From NCBI GenBank assembly GCA_964629475.1, contig CAZVQW010000023.1, positions 1 through 41,529 of the forward strand: a DNA stretch of 41,529 nucleotides. Direction: 5' to 3'. Positions 1 through 7,387 of this stretch are shown here, in pieces. The position numbers and the translations under genes are program-made. The notes below the pieces were generated by a model, which did not search any database, had not been told where the DNA came from, and saw only the letters and a program-made list of their open reading frames with translations. The stretch comes from SMWD01 sp964629475. GTDB lineage: Bacteria > Pseudomonadota > Gammaproteobacteria > Steroidobacterales > GCA-2729495. Numbering within the stretch: position 1 is the first letter of the stretch; every line of letters starts with the position of its first letter.

Positions 1-120
1 GTGACGATTTTGCTGGGGGCCGTATCGGCCAGTCAGGCTGCGGCGCTGGCGGCGGAGATTACCGGCGTCAAGAAGCGTGAGGCGTATCGGGTTGCGACTG
101 CGCTTAAGGAGCGTGATTAG
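1..120 (+). CDS. rsmI: RsmI, 16S rRNA 2'-O-methyltransferase, C-terminal end only
   Basis: Thirty-nine sense codons and a TAG stop run in frame from the left edge. The peptide contains AAALAAEITGVKKREAY, which matches the typical C-terminus of RsmI (the SAM-dependent enzyme that 2'-O-methylates C1402 of 16S rRNA). The start and catalytic domain are outside the window. The following genes, rnpB and mraZ, are the usual gammaproteobacterial neighbours of rsmI, which supports the call. The GTG at position 1 is an internal valine codon, not a start. Confidence 0.85.
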   Translation: MTILLGAVSASQAAALAAEITGVKKREAYRVATALKERD

Positions 121-195
121 TTCCTTTCAGGGCGTGACCTGAAGCCACTCCAACGTATCGTTGGCAATCAGGTGAATCTTGGTTTGTACTGGGGC

Positions 196-224
196 TGTAC
201 ACCGAAACTTGTCCCCGCTATCGT
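196..224 (+). promoter_or_regulatory. Candidate sigma70 promoter for rnpB
   Basis: TGTACA (196-201) and TATCGT (219-224) are spaced 17 bp, and each matches the -35/-10 consensus at 4 of 6 positions. Transcription would start about 7 nt downstream, at the predicted 5' end of RNase P RNA near 231. This is inferred from spacing only. The rest of 121-230 shows no gene. Confidence 0.3.
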
Positions 225-230
225 GGCACC

Positions 231-616
231 TGGAGTCGGCCGGGCAATCGCCTGGCGCTGCGGTGCGAACCGCGCGTCGGGAGGAAAGTCCGGGCTCCGG
301 CGGACAGGGTGCCAGGTAACGCCTGGGGGACGCGAGTCCACGGAAAGTGCCACAGAAAATATACCGCCACGGACCGGCAACGGTTTGCGGTAAGGGTGAA
401 ATGGTGCGGTAAGAGCGCACCGCGCGGGTGGCAACATACCGCGGCACGGTAAACCCCACCCGGAGCAAGACCAAATAGGGGAGTGTTCGCCGGCTGCAAG
501 GCTGGTGGAACCGGTGTCCGCACGGACTCCCGGGTAGGTCGCTAGAGGGCGCCGGTGACGGCGTTCGCAGATGAATGATTGTCCTTGACAGAACCCGGCT
601 TACAGGCCGACTCCTT
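231..616 (+). ncRNA. rnpB: RNase P RNA, bacterial class A
   Basis: This is the catalytic RNA of RNase P, which removes 5' leaders from tRNA precursors. The conserved core is plain: GAGGAAAGTCCGGGCTCC near 282-299, CAGGGTGCCAGGTAACGCC near 305-323, the run GGTAAGGGTGAAA near 389-401, GTGCGGTAAGAGCGCACCGC near 403-422, GGTAAACCCCACCCGGAGC and CAAATAGGGG near 449-481, and the 3' block with GATGAATG, TGACAGAACCCGGCTTA near 570-602. The closing helix pairs GGAGTCGGCC (232-241) with GGCCGACTCC (605-614), and this sets the ends to within a few bases. Length, about 386 nt, is normal for the family. The open reading frames that cross it on both strands are not genes. Confidence 0.97.
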
Positions 617-670
617 GATAATCAGTGGTTTGCGTGCCGCGGCGCGCAACAGGCCTGAGTTGACCGTATA

Positions 671-697
671 AACGCCCCGTTCAGGGGCGTTTTTTTC
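671..697 (+). terminator. Intrinsic terminator after rnpB
   Basis: ACGCCCC (672-678) pairs with GGGGCGT (684-690) around a 5-nt loop, followed by a run of T. This is a canonical rho-independent terminator 55 nt downstream of the mature rnpB 3' end. It separates rnpB from the mra promoter. Confidence 0.9.
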
Positions 698-829
698 TGT
701 TCTTACAGACTGCCGAAGGAAAGTGTCCTAAGCCTCTGATTTATAGTGTTAGGCTGGGGATTAAAATCCTGATTATTGCTCGAAATAGCCGCTAAGTTGC
801 TGTCCTGAAAGAATTAATAGCAACTTTTG

Positions 830-859
830 TTGACAGTCGGTCGGGCCGATATCTATAGT
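830..859 (+). promoter_or_regulatory. mra operon promoter (Pmra)
   Basis: A perfect -35 TTGACA (830-835), an 18-bp spacer and a -10 TATAGT (854-859) lie 51 bp upstream of mraZ. Transcription would start near 866, so that the MraZ boxes at 869-893 cover the first transcribed bases. In other bacteria this promoter drives the start of the dcw operon and is repressed by MraZ. The 130 bp before it (700-829) hold no recognisable gene. Confidence 0.75.
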
Positions 860-868
860 GTCGCTAAG

Positions 869-893
869 TGGAAAAAAGTGGGAGGAAATGGGT
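869..893 (+). promoter_or_regulatory. MraZ operator: three TGGNN boxes at 10-bp period
   Basis: TGGAA begins at 869, TGGGA at 879 and TGGGT at 889, an exact 10-bp period with 5-nt spacers. MraZ is known to bind tandem TGGGN repeats with this spacing in its own leader. The first box has A where the consensus has the third G. The array lies just downstream of the -10 element, where a repressor would block transcription initiation or escape. The call rests on the pattern and on the adjacent mraZ gene. Confidence 0.85.
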
Positions 894-910
894 AAATTGC
901 CCCCATTTCA

Positions 911-1366
911 ATGCTTCGCGGACCAACAAAAATCACCCTTGATGCCAAGGGGCGGCTATCCATACCGACAAAATACCGGGAGCGGATTGAAGCCCGTTGT
1001 GGTGGGCATTTGATATGTACGGTCGACCAGCGCAGCTGCCTGCTGATTTATCCACTGCCGGATTGGGAGGAGACGGAGCGCAAACTGATGCGTCTGCCAA
1101 GTCTGAATGAGACTGCACAGAAGTTGCGTGGCCTGTTGATGGGTTATGCGACCGACCTCGAGCTCGATGGTCACAGTCGGGTACTGATTCCGAAAGAGCA
1201 TCGTGAGTTTGCTGGTCTGGATCGTCAGGCCATGATGTTTGGGCAAGGTAATAAATTTGAACTGTGGGATGAGGGTCGCTGGAACGAGCAGCTGAGTCGC
1301 TGGATGGATTCCGGACCCGGAAGCGGGGCGGATCTGACTGCCGAACTGGAAACGTTGTCGTACTAG
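911..1366 (+). CDS. mraZ: MraZ, transcriptional repressor of the dcw operon
   Basis: The protein has 151 residues, the usual MraZ size, with two AbrB-like half-domains. Each carries the DxxxR signature: DAKGR at 11-15 followed by LSIP, and DGHSR at 86-90 followed by VLIP. MraZ forms ring-shaped oligomers and represses its own operon by binding TGGGN repeats, which are present just upstream. The ATG at 911 gives the family N-terminus MLRGPTKITLDAKGRLSIP. There is no Shine-Dalgarno sequence at the normal distance (the preceding bases are CCCCCATTTCA); the GGAGG at 881-885 is part of the operator and too far away. Translation may therefore be weak or operator-linked. The next gene, rsmH, starts about 67 nt downstream. 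Confidence 0.95.
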   Translation: MLRGPTKITLDAKGRLSIPTKYRERIEARCGGHLICTVDQRSCLLIYPLPDWEETERKLMRLPSLNETAQKLRGLLMGYATDLELDGHSRVLIPKEHREFAGLDRQAMMFGQGNKFELWDEGRWNEQLSRWMDSGPGSGADLTAELETLSY

Positions 1367-1433
1367 TTGCCGTTCCCCGCTATTCATTAATAAGTGCATG
1401 AGCAGGTGTTCCCCGGATGGCCAGGGGGTTGGG

Positions 1434-2360
1434 GTGAATTCACATGTGCCGGTGTTGCTCGAAGACACGGTTGACCGGTTGCAGATTGTTGCTGATGGCA
1501 TCTACGTCGACGGGACTTTCGGACGCGGCGGGCATGCTCGCGAAATTCTGCGGCGGCTCGGGCCGGGAGGGCTTCTGTTCGCCCTGGATCGTGACCCGGA
1601 AGCCGTCAACGCGGGCCGAATATTGGCCGACAGCGATCCACGGTTGGTTATAGAGCAGCACAACTTTGGGCAGTTGCGTGATTTTTTGGAAGGACATGAC
1701 GTGTTTGGCAGGGTTAACGGCGTTTTATTGGATCTCGGTGTGTCGTCGCCGCAGCTCGATGATCAGCAGCGTGGATTCAGTTTTCGGCTGGACGGAGCGC
1801 TCGATATGCGTATGAACCCGGCTGAAGGTCAGAGTGCGGCGGATTGGCTGAACAGCGCGTCGGAGGGATCAATCCGAACGGTTCTGTTTCGCTATGGCGA
1901 AGAACGAGCGGCACCACGGATTGCGCGAGAGATTGTCCGTCGGCGCGAAGAGCAATCGATCCGGACGACCGGGCAACTTGCTGCGCTTATCGACGGAGTC
2001 GTCAGGCGCAAGCCCGGTGGCAAGCATCCGGCGACGAAAAGTTTTCAGGCGATTCGCATCCATGTCAATCGTGAACTCGAAGCCATTGAGCAGGGTCTCG
2101 AACAGGCTGTCGATGCGCTGCGACAGGGTGGCCGGTTGGTTGTCATCAGCTTCCATTCGCTCGAAGACCGACTCGTCAAGCGCTTTATGAGAAATAACTC
2201 ACGCGTCGATCCGGCGCTGTCGCGGTTGCCACATGTGCCGGAGTCGGCGTTGCCGCGGTTACGTTTGGTGACGGGCGCCATTCGCCCCGATGAGCATGAG
2301 ATCGAAAACAACCCGCGGGCGCGCAGCGCGACGCTCCGGGTTGCGGAGTGCATTAGATGA
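1434..2360 (+). CDS. rsmH: RsmH, 16S rRNA m4C1402 methyltransferase
   Basis: This is the SAM-dependent N4-methyltransferase acting on C1402 of 16S rRNA, a partner in modification of RsmI, whose gene ends at 120. The SAM-binding motif DGTFGRGGH is at residues 26-34. Other family blocks are LLDLGVSSPQLDD, RGFSFRLDGALDMRM, KHPATKSFQAIRIHVN and VISFHSLEDRLVKRFM. The GTG at 1434 is preferred because it is preceded by AGGGGGTT at 1422-1429 and gives 308 residues starting MNSHVPVLLEDTV, close to relatives. An in-frame ATG at 1398 would add 12 residues but has no ribosome site. The stop overlaps the ftsL start in ATGA. Confidence 0.95.
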   Translation: MNSHVPVLLEDTVDRLQIVADGIYVDGTFGRGGHAREILRRLGPGGLLFALDRDPEAVNAGRILADSDPRLVIEQHNFGQLRDFLEGHDVFGRVNGVLLDLGVSSPQLDDQQRGFSFRLDGALDMRMNPAEGQSAADWLNSASEGSIRTVLFRYGEERAAPRIAREIVRRREEQSIRTTGQLAALIDGVVRRKPGGKHPATKSFQAIRIHVNRELEAIEQGLEQAVDALRQGGRLVVISFHSLEDRLVKRFMRNNSRVDPALSRLPHVPESALPRLRLVTGAIRPDEHEIENNPRARSATLRVAECIR

Positions 2361-2671
2361 GCGCAGGGATAAGCACAAGGATGAACCGGAGTATGCAAGA
2401 GCGTCTGCGCCAGATCATCGTGCCCGCTCTGCTTGTTTTCGCCGTTATGGCGTCGGCAATCGGCGGCATCTATGCGAAACATGAGTCACGCAAGTTGTTT
2501 ACCGAATTGCAAAGGCTCAACGTCGAGCGCGACAGGATGGAAGTCGAGTGGGGCCAGTTGCAAATCGAACAAAGCACATGGTCGACCTACGCCAGGGTCG
2601 AACAGCTTGCTCGTGAAGATATGAAAATGCGGCCACCGAAGGCCGATGAAATGATGTTGCTCGGTCAGTGA
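2357..2671 (+). CDS. ftsL: FtsL, bitopic cell-division protein
   Basis: A 104-residue protein with a short cytoplasmic N-terminus, one membrane helix at about 19-40, and a periplasmic heptad-repeat segment (about 45-80) expected to form a coiled coil with FtsB. FtsL, FtsB and FtsQ form the complex that activates FtsWI at the septum. Sequence similarity in this family is low, so the call rests on position between rsmH and ftsI, size and topology. The ATG overlaps the rsmH stop by 4 nt. A second ATG follows eight codons in. The stop codon TGA at 2669-2671 is the first unit of the repeated GTGA junction described separately. Confidence 0.9.
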   Translation: MSAGISTRMNRSMQERLRQIIVPALLVFAVMASAIGGIYAKHESRKLFTELQRLNVERDRMEVEWGQLQIEQSTWSTYARVEQLAREDMKMRPPKADEMMLLGQ

Positions 2672-2713
2672 AATCAGGCCAGTGAAATCAAGTAAGTGAA
2701 GCCAGACAAGTGA
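2668..2713 (+). promoter_or_regulatory. Four-unit GTGA stop/start relay between ftsL and ftsI
   Basis: GTG codons occur at 2668, 2682, 2696 and 2710, exactly 14 nt apart, and each sits in a GTGA whose TGA closes the preceding reading frame. The TGA at 2669 ends ftsL. GTG 2668 opens a five-codon frame (MKSGQ) closed by TGA 2683. GTG 2682 opens MKSSK closed by TGA 2697. GTG 2696 opens MKPDK closed by TGA 2711. GTG 2710 is the ftsI start. The units are diverged copies of GTGAAATCA plus five bases. The pattern looks like tandem duplication of one stop/start overlap of the kind used throughout this operon. Whether ribosomes use the minigenes is inference. Confidence 0.7.
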
Positions 2714-4437
2714 AATCGAAAGCGCAGACAGACGCGATGCTTCGGCGCAGTTTTACCTGGCGCTTGCGTTGGGCGACGGTTGTCTTGCTCGGTCTGGTCG
2801 CCGTACTCGTGGTACGGGCGGCCTGGTTGCAGACATTCGATGATGAGTTTCTGACGCGCCAGGCAGACGTTCGGCACCTTCGTGTGGCAAAAATTCCGGC
2901 ACATCGCGGCATCATCACAGACCGGAACGGTGAGCCGCTCGCGGTCAGCACGCCGGTCGACAGCATCTGGGTGAATCCGCGTGAGATCGTCCAGGCGCCA
3001 AACCGTATTCCGCAGTTGGCCGCGGTGCTCGGCGACGATCCGGATGAACTGGCACGGCGACTGACGCGCAACATCAATCGGGAGTTTCTGTATCTCAAAC
3101 GGCACATGCGGCCAAGTGATGCAGCGGCTATTGTCGCGCTGAAAATCCCGGGTATCGACGTGGAGCGTGAATACCAACGGTACTATCCGGCGGGCGAAGT
3201 CGTCGGTCACGTAATTGGCTTCACGAATATTGATGACGTCGGACAGGAAGGTCTGGAACTCTCGTTCGATCACTGGCTCGCTGGTCAGCCAGGCAAGCGG
3301 CGTGTGTTAAAGGATCGGCTGGGGCGCATTGTCGAGGATGTAGAGCGTATTCAGTCACCGAACCCGGGGCGTGAATTAGCTGCATCGATCGATCTGCGTA
3401 TTCAATATCTCGCTTATCGTGAGTTAAAAGTCGCTATCAAGCGTAGCGGCTCGGCCTCCGGTTCCATAGTGGTGCTTGATGTGGATACCGGTGAAGTTCT
3501 GGCGATGGTCAACCAGCCGACCTATAACCCCAACAATCGATCCCAGTTTTCCCCCGCAAAGTATCGCAATCGGGCGATTACCGATATTTTCGAACCGGGC
3601 TCGACATTGAAAACGCTGGTTGTCGCTGCGGCGCTTGAGAGCGGTCAATACAATGCCGCGAGTCGCATCGATACGTCACCGGGTTTCGTTAAAGTCGGCT
3701 CGAAGGTTATCGAAGACACGCGCAGCCTCGGTACAATTGACCTGACGACGTTGCTGGTTCGCTCGAGTAATGTGGGTGCGATCAAGGTTGCAATGTCGTT
3801 ACCGTCTGAAACGCTGTATGACGTGCTATCCGGTTTCGGACTCGGTCGCCTGAGCGGCAGTGGGTTTCCGGGCGAGTCGGCCGGGTTGCTTAGCCATTTC
3901 AGCAACTGGCGGCCGGTCAGCCAGGCGACGCTGGCCTATGGTTACGGACTGTCGGTTACACCGTTACAGCTTGCGCAGGCGTATGCCGTCATCGGTGCCG
4001 GCGGGCTGCAGCACTCGATTTCCCTCTTGCGCCTCGATCAGACGCCGATTGCCAGGCGCATCATCAAACCGAAGACAGCCGCTGCTGTTTTGTCGATGCT
4101 CGAGGCCGTCGTTGGCACTGAAGGTACGGGTCGCCGGGCGGCAGTTGCCGGTTACCGGATTGCCGGCAAGACGGGTACGGCCTGGAAGTATACGCCCGGC
4201 GGCTATGCGGAAGATCGTTACATAGCCTCATTTTCCGGAATCGCGCCGGCGACACGTCCGCGGTTGGCGGTCGTTGTCGTCATCGATGATCCATCAAACG
4301 GCGACTACTACGGAGGTGAGCTGGCAGCGCCGGTGTTTTCACGCGTGGTCGAGGGTGCGCTGCGTATTCTTGCGATACCACCCGACAACTTTGTGCGCCC
4401 GAGTGGCACGACAAAGTTTGCGGTGAGACGTCCATGA
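2710..4437 (+). CDS. ftsI: FtsI (PBP3), septal peptidoglycan transpeptidase
   Basis: Class B penicillin-binding protein of 575 residues that cross-links septal peptidoglycan together with FtsW. It has a short cytoplasmic tail, one membrane anchor at about 21-40, and a dimerisation/pedestal domain with HRGIITDRNGEPLAVS at 65-80 and RYYPAGEVVGHVIGF at 157-171. The transpeptidase domain has all three active-site motifs: STLK at 298-301 (nucleophile S298), SSN at 352-354, and KTGT at 487-490. The GTG start at 2710 is the last unit of the GTGA relay. An in-frame ATG at 2737 is a possible alternative. No good Shine-Dalgarno sequence precedes GTG 2710, so initiation probably depends on ribosomes coming from ftsL. 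The stop overlaps murE by 4 nt. Confidence 0.97.
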   Translation: MKSKAQTDAMLRRSFTWRLRWATVVLLGLVAVLVVRAAWLQTFDDEFLTRQADVRHLRVAKIPAHRGIITDRNGEPLAVSTPVDSIWVNPREIVQAPNRIPQLAAVLGDDPDELARRLTRNINREFLYLKRHMRPSDAAAIVALKIPGIDVEREYQRYYPAGEVVGHVIGFTNIDDVGQEGLELSFDHWLAGQPGKRRVLKDRLGRIVEDVERIQSPNPGRELAASIDLRIQYLAYRELKVAIKRSGSASGSIVVLDVDTGEVLAMVNQPTYNPNNRSQFSPAKYRNRAITDIFEPGSTLKTLVVAAALESGQYNAASRIDTSPGFVKVGSKVIEDTRSLGTIDLTTLLVRSSNVGAIKVAMSLPSETLYDVLSGFGLGRLSGSGFPGESAGLLSHFSNWRPVSQATLAYGYGLSVTPLQLAQAYAVIGAGGLQHSISLLRLDQTPIARRIIKPKTAAAVLSMLEAVVGTEGTGRRAAVAGYRIAGKTGTAWKYTPGGYAEDRYIASFSGIAPATRPRLAVVVVIDDPSNGDYYGGELAAPVFSRVVEGALRILAIPPDNFVRPSGTTKFAVRRP

Positions 4438-5975
4438 ATGGCGCAAGCACATCCACTGAATTGCGCCGGCTGTTTGCGGGTATGGACCTGGTCGTGCCGG
4501 ACGTGGTCGTGACCGATATTGCCAGTGACAGCTGCGATGCGGTATCAGGTGGTTTGTTTATGGCCTGTGCCGGCGGTAGTCGTCATGGACTCGCTTTCTT
4601 GTCTGCGGCCCTGGATGCTGGTATTCGCGTGGTTGCCTGGGAACCTGCGGAAGGTATTGAGGCGCCGGTTCTGCCGCCAGGAGTTGTCGGCTTCCCCGTG
4701 ACCGGGTTGCATGCACGGCTCGGCGTCATTGCCGACCGTTTCTTCTCGGCACCGTCGGCCGACATCGAGGTAACCGGCATTACCGGGACCAACGGCAAGA
4801 CGACGACGGCGTATCTCGTTGCCCAGGCACTCAACCAGCTGGGTGTGACGACCGGCTACATGGGTACGCTGGGCTATGGCATCGGCGCCGATCTGCAAGC
4901 GAGTGCATTGACGACACCCGGTTGCATTACGGTACATCGACGCCTGCGCGAACTGGTCGATGGCGGTGCACAACGCGTGATTGCCGAAGTGTCATCGCAT
5001 GCGCTCGACCAGCACCGAATCGATGGTGTGCGAGTTCGGATTGCGGCGTTGACGAACCTGAGCCGCGATCACCTCGATTACCACACCAGCATGCAGGAAT
5101 ATGCCGAGACCAAGGCGCGCCTGTTTGCCGACACCGGGCTCCACACGGCGGTGCTCAACGTCGGTGACAGCTTCGGTGCCGAGTTGGCCGGGCGTCTCGA
5201 GTCGGGACCCGAGTTGATTACGGTCACTGTCATGGATACGGCAATCGATACTCCTGATGCCCTCAATGTGACAATCCGCGGGAAACTCGCTGGCGAGTGC
5301 GCGGACGGGATTGGCTTGCAGTTGTCTGGTGATTTCGGTGAGGCGTTACTCGAAAGCGCTCTTTGGGGGCGGTTCAACGCGGAGAACCTCGCGATGGCCG
5401 TCGGCATCCTGTTGGCAAACGGGATTTCGTTTACCGCTGCTGTTACCGCGCTCAATGATGCCGTCGCACCGCCGGGACGTATGGAGCTCATTCGTGGCGG
5501 TGATGCCAGGCCGGCTGTCGTGGTGGATTTTGCCCACACGCCCGATGCGCTGGGCAAGGCGCTCGAAACCGTCAGACGGCATACGTCCGGCAAGGTCTGG
5601 TGCGTGTTCGGTTGCGGCGGTAATCGCGATCGTGGCAAGCGGCATTCGATGGGCACAATCGCGGCAGCGCTCGCAGATCAGATGATCGTGACCGATGACA
5701 ATCCACGCTACGAGAATCCGCAGAAGATCGCGGAGCAGATCTGCGCCGGCGTCGAAGCAAGCGCTTCTTGCGAGATCATCCATGATCGCGAGACCGCGAT
5801 CGAGACCGCGATAGCCTCTGCCGAGGCCGAAGACGTCGTGCTGATTGCGGGCAAGGGTCACGAGTCGGTGCAATTGACCGGTGGTGAGACCGTACCGTTT
5901 TCTGATGCCGCGATCGTCCGTGCGGCCCTGGCCGGCACGAGCCTCAATGGCACGCAACAGGGTCGGGTGGAATGA
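4434..5975 (+). CDS. murE: MurE, UDP-MurNAc-tripeptide synthetase (meso-DAP adding)
   Basis: Cytoplasmic Mur ligase of 513 residues that adds the third amino acid to UDP-MurNAc-L-Ala-D-Glu. The ATP loop is TGTNGKTTT at 117-125. ETKARLF near 225-231 holds the lysine that is carbamylated in Mur ligases. DDNPR at 421-425 is the DNP(R) motif that selects meso-diaminopimelate rather than lysine, so the wall should be of the DAP type. HTPDALGKAL and GCGGNRDRGKR are also family blocks. The start overlaps the ftsI stop and the end overlaps murF, each by 4 nt. Confidence 0.97.
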   Translation: MNGASTSTELRRLFAGMDLVVPDVVVTDIASDSCDAVSGGLFMACAGGSRHGLAFLSAALDAGIRVVAWEPAEGIEAPVLPPGVVGFPVTGLHARLGVIADRFFSAPSADIEVTGITGTNGKTTTAYLVAQALNQLGVTTGYMGTLGYGIGADLQASALTTPGCITVHRRLRELVDGGAQRVIAEVSSHALDQHRIDGVRVRIAALTNLSRDHLDYHTSMQEYAETKARLFADTGLHTAVLNVGDSFGAELAGRLESGPELITVTVMDTAIDTPDALNVTIRGKLAGECADGIGLQLSGDFGEALLESALWGRFNAENLAMAVGILLANGISFTAAVTALNDAVAPPGRMELIRGGDARPAVVVDFAHTPDALGKALETVRRHTSGKVWCVFGCGGNRDRGKRHSMGTIAAALADQMIVTDDNPRYENPQKIAEQICAGVEASASCEIIHDRETAIETAIASAEAEDVVLIAGKGHESVQLTGGETVPFSDAAIVRAALAGTSLNGTQQGRVE

Positions 5976-7387
5976 GCATGGGCACACTGAACATGGTTGC
6001 TCAATCGGTTAACGGCACGTTGGTCGGCGCGGATCAGTGTTTCGATTCCGTCAACACCGATACTCGTTCGATTCAATCCGGTCAGTTATTTTTCGCACTG
6101 CGGGGCGAGCGTTTCGATGCCGGTGAATTTGTTACCGAAGCATGGCGTCGCGGGGCGGCCGGTGCTGTAGTCGAGGCCCGTCAGGCCGTCGATCTGCCGC
6201 AGGTCGAGGTTGCCGATACCCGTGTGGCGCTTGGCGCACTGGCCGGGTCCTGGCGCCAGCGATTCGATATGCCGGTTATTGGCGTAACCGGCAGTACCGG
6301 CAAGACCACGGTCAAGGAAATGATCGCCGCGATCCTGCGTGTGCATTTCGGTGGGGCCGACAAGGTGCTGGCGACGGTCGGTAATTTGAATAATGAAATT
6401 GGTTTACCGCTGACTGTGCTGCGTTTGCGCAATGATCATGCAGCCGCGGTTCTGGAAATGGGTGCCGGCCGATGCGGTGACATTGCCTACCTGGCAAAGA
6501 TTGCGGCACCGACGATCGGCATCGTGACCAACGCCGGTGCCGCCCATCTCGAAGGGTTCGGCACCGAACAAGCCGTTGCCGAAACAAAAGGTGAGTTATT
6601 CGCGAGTCTCGGTGCCAATACGCATGCGAATGCAGTTGCCGTGCTTAATCGCGATGACCGGTATTTCGATTTGTGGTGCCGGCTGGCAAAGCCGGCACGA
6701 GTGGTGTCGTTCGGTCTCGATGAGACTGCCGACTATACGGCCGGAACGGTTCAGGAAACCGTCACGGCCGAAGGATTTGAATTGTCGTTCGATGTGCGCG
6801 AGGCAAACGACCGGGTGCCGGTCAAATTGCCTATGGTCGGTCGCCACAATGTGCTCAATGCACTTGGTGCGATCGCGGTGACCCGGACGGTCGGTGCGTC
6901 GTGGGACTCGATCAGGGCGGGACTCGCCGGGATCGAGGGTGTTGCCGGCCGTCTGCGGACCATCAGCGGTCCCGGCGGCGTACGGATCATCGACGATACT
7001 TATAACGCGAATCCGCTGTCGGTCGGCGCAGCGATCGAGGTGTTGACCGGCCTCGACGGCCGCTGCTGGCTGGTCCTCGGCGATATGGCTGAACTCGGTG
7101 AGCGCAGCGAAGAGTTGCATGCCGGTATCGGGCGGCAGGCAAAGCAAGCCGGCATCGAACGGCTTTTTGCACTCGGGACACAGGCACGCGGTGCGGCTGT
7201 GGCGTTCGGCGCCGGTGGCCAGGTATTCAGCGAGCGTGATGCAGTCCTCGCGGAGCTCGGTCAAGCTCTGGACAAGGCCGGGGAAAAAGATTTGACGATT
7301 CTTTTTAAAGGATCGCGCTGCATGGGCATGGAGAAACTCGTGCGGGCCCTTGCCGGTGAGACCGGGAATCAGGAGGGCTGCGCCTGA
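5972..7387 (+). CDS. murF: MurF, UDP-MurNAc-tripeptide:D-Ala-D-Ala ligase
   Basis: Mur ligase of 471 residues that adds D-Ala-D-Ala and completes the cytoplasmic pentapeptide precursor. The P-loop GSTGKTT lies at 107-113 and is followed by VKEM. Other blocks are NLNNEIGLP, EMGAGRCGDI, the AHLEGF segment, and DDTYNANP in the central domain. The N-terminal Rossmann-like substrate domain occupies roughly residues 1-95. The ATG at 5972 overlaps murE in ATGA; ATG 5978 is an equally possible start two codons in. The stop shares one base with the mraY start. Confidence 0.97.
   Translation: MSMGTLNMVAQSVNGTLVGADQCFDSVNTDTRSIQSGQLFFALRGERFDAGEFVTEAWRRGAAGAVVEARQAVDLPQVEVADTRVALGALAGSWRQRFDMPVIGVTGSTGKTTVKEMIAAILRVHFGGADKVLATVGNLNNEIGLPLTVLRLRNDHAAAVLEMGAGRCGDIAYLAKIAAPTIGIVTNAGAAHLEGFGTEQAVAETKGELFASLGANTHANAVAVLNRDDRYFDLWCRLAKPARVVSFGLDETADYTAGTVQETVTAEGFELSFDVREANDRVPVKLPMVGRHNVLNALGAIAVTRTVGASWDSIRAGLAGIEGVAGRLRTISGPGGVRIIDDTYNANPLSVGAAIEVLTGLDGRCWLVLGDMAELGERSEELHAGIGRQAKQAGIERLFALGTQARGAAVAFGAGGQVFSERDAVLAELGQALDKAGEKDLTILFKGSRCMGMEKLVRALAGETGNQEGCA

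Noticed and set aside
168..523. Open reading frames across the rnpB locus
   Set aside because: They overlap conserved RNase P RNA structure on both strands and have no protein similarity.
888..910. ATG at 888 next to GGAGG as an mraZ start
   Set aside because: It is in another frame, leads to a short frame without family similarity, and the GGAGG is only 2 nt away.
2666..2718. CRISPR or minisatellite interpretation of the 14-bp units
   Set aside because: The units are too short and directly adjacent without spacers, and their period matches the GTGA reading-frame pattern.
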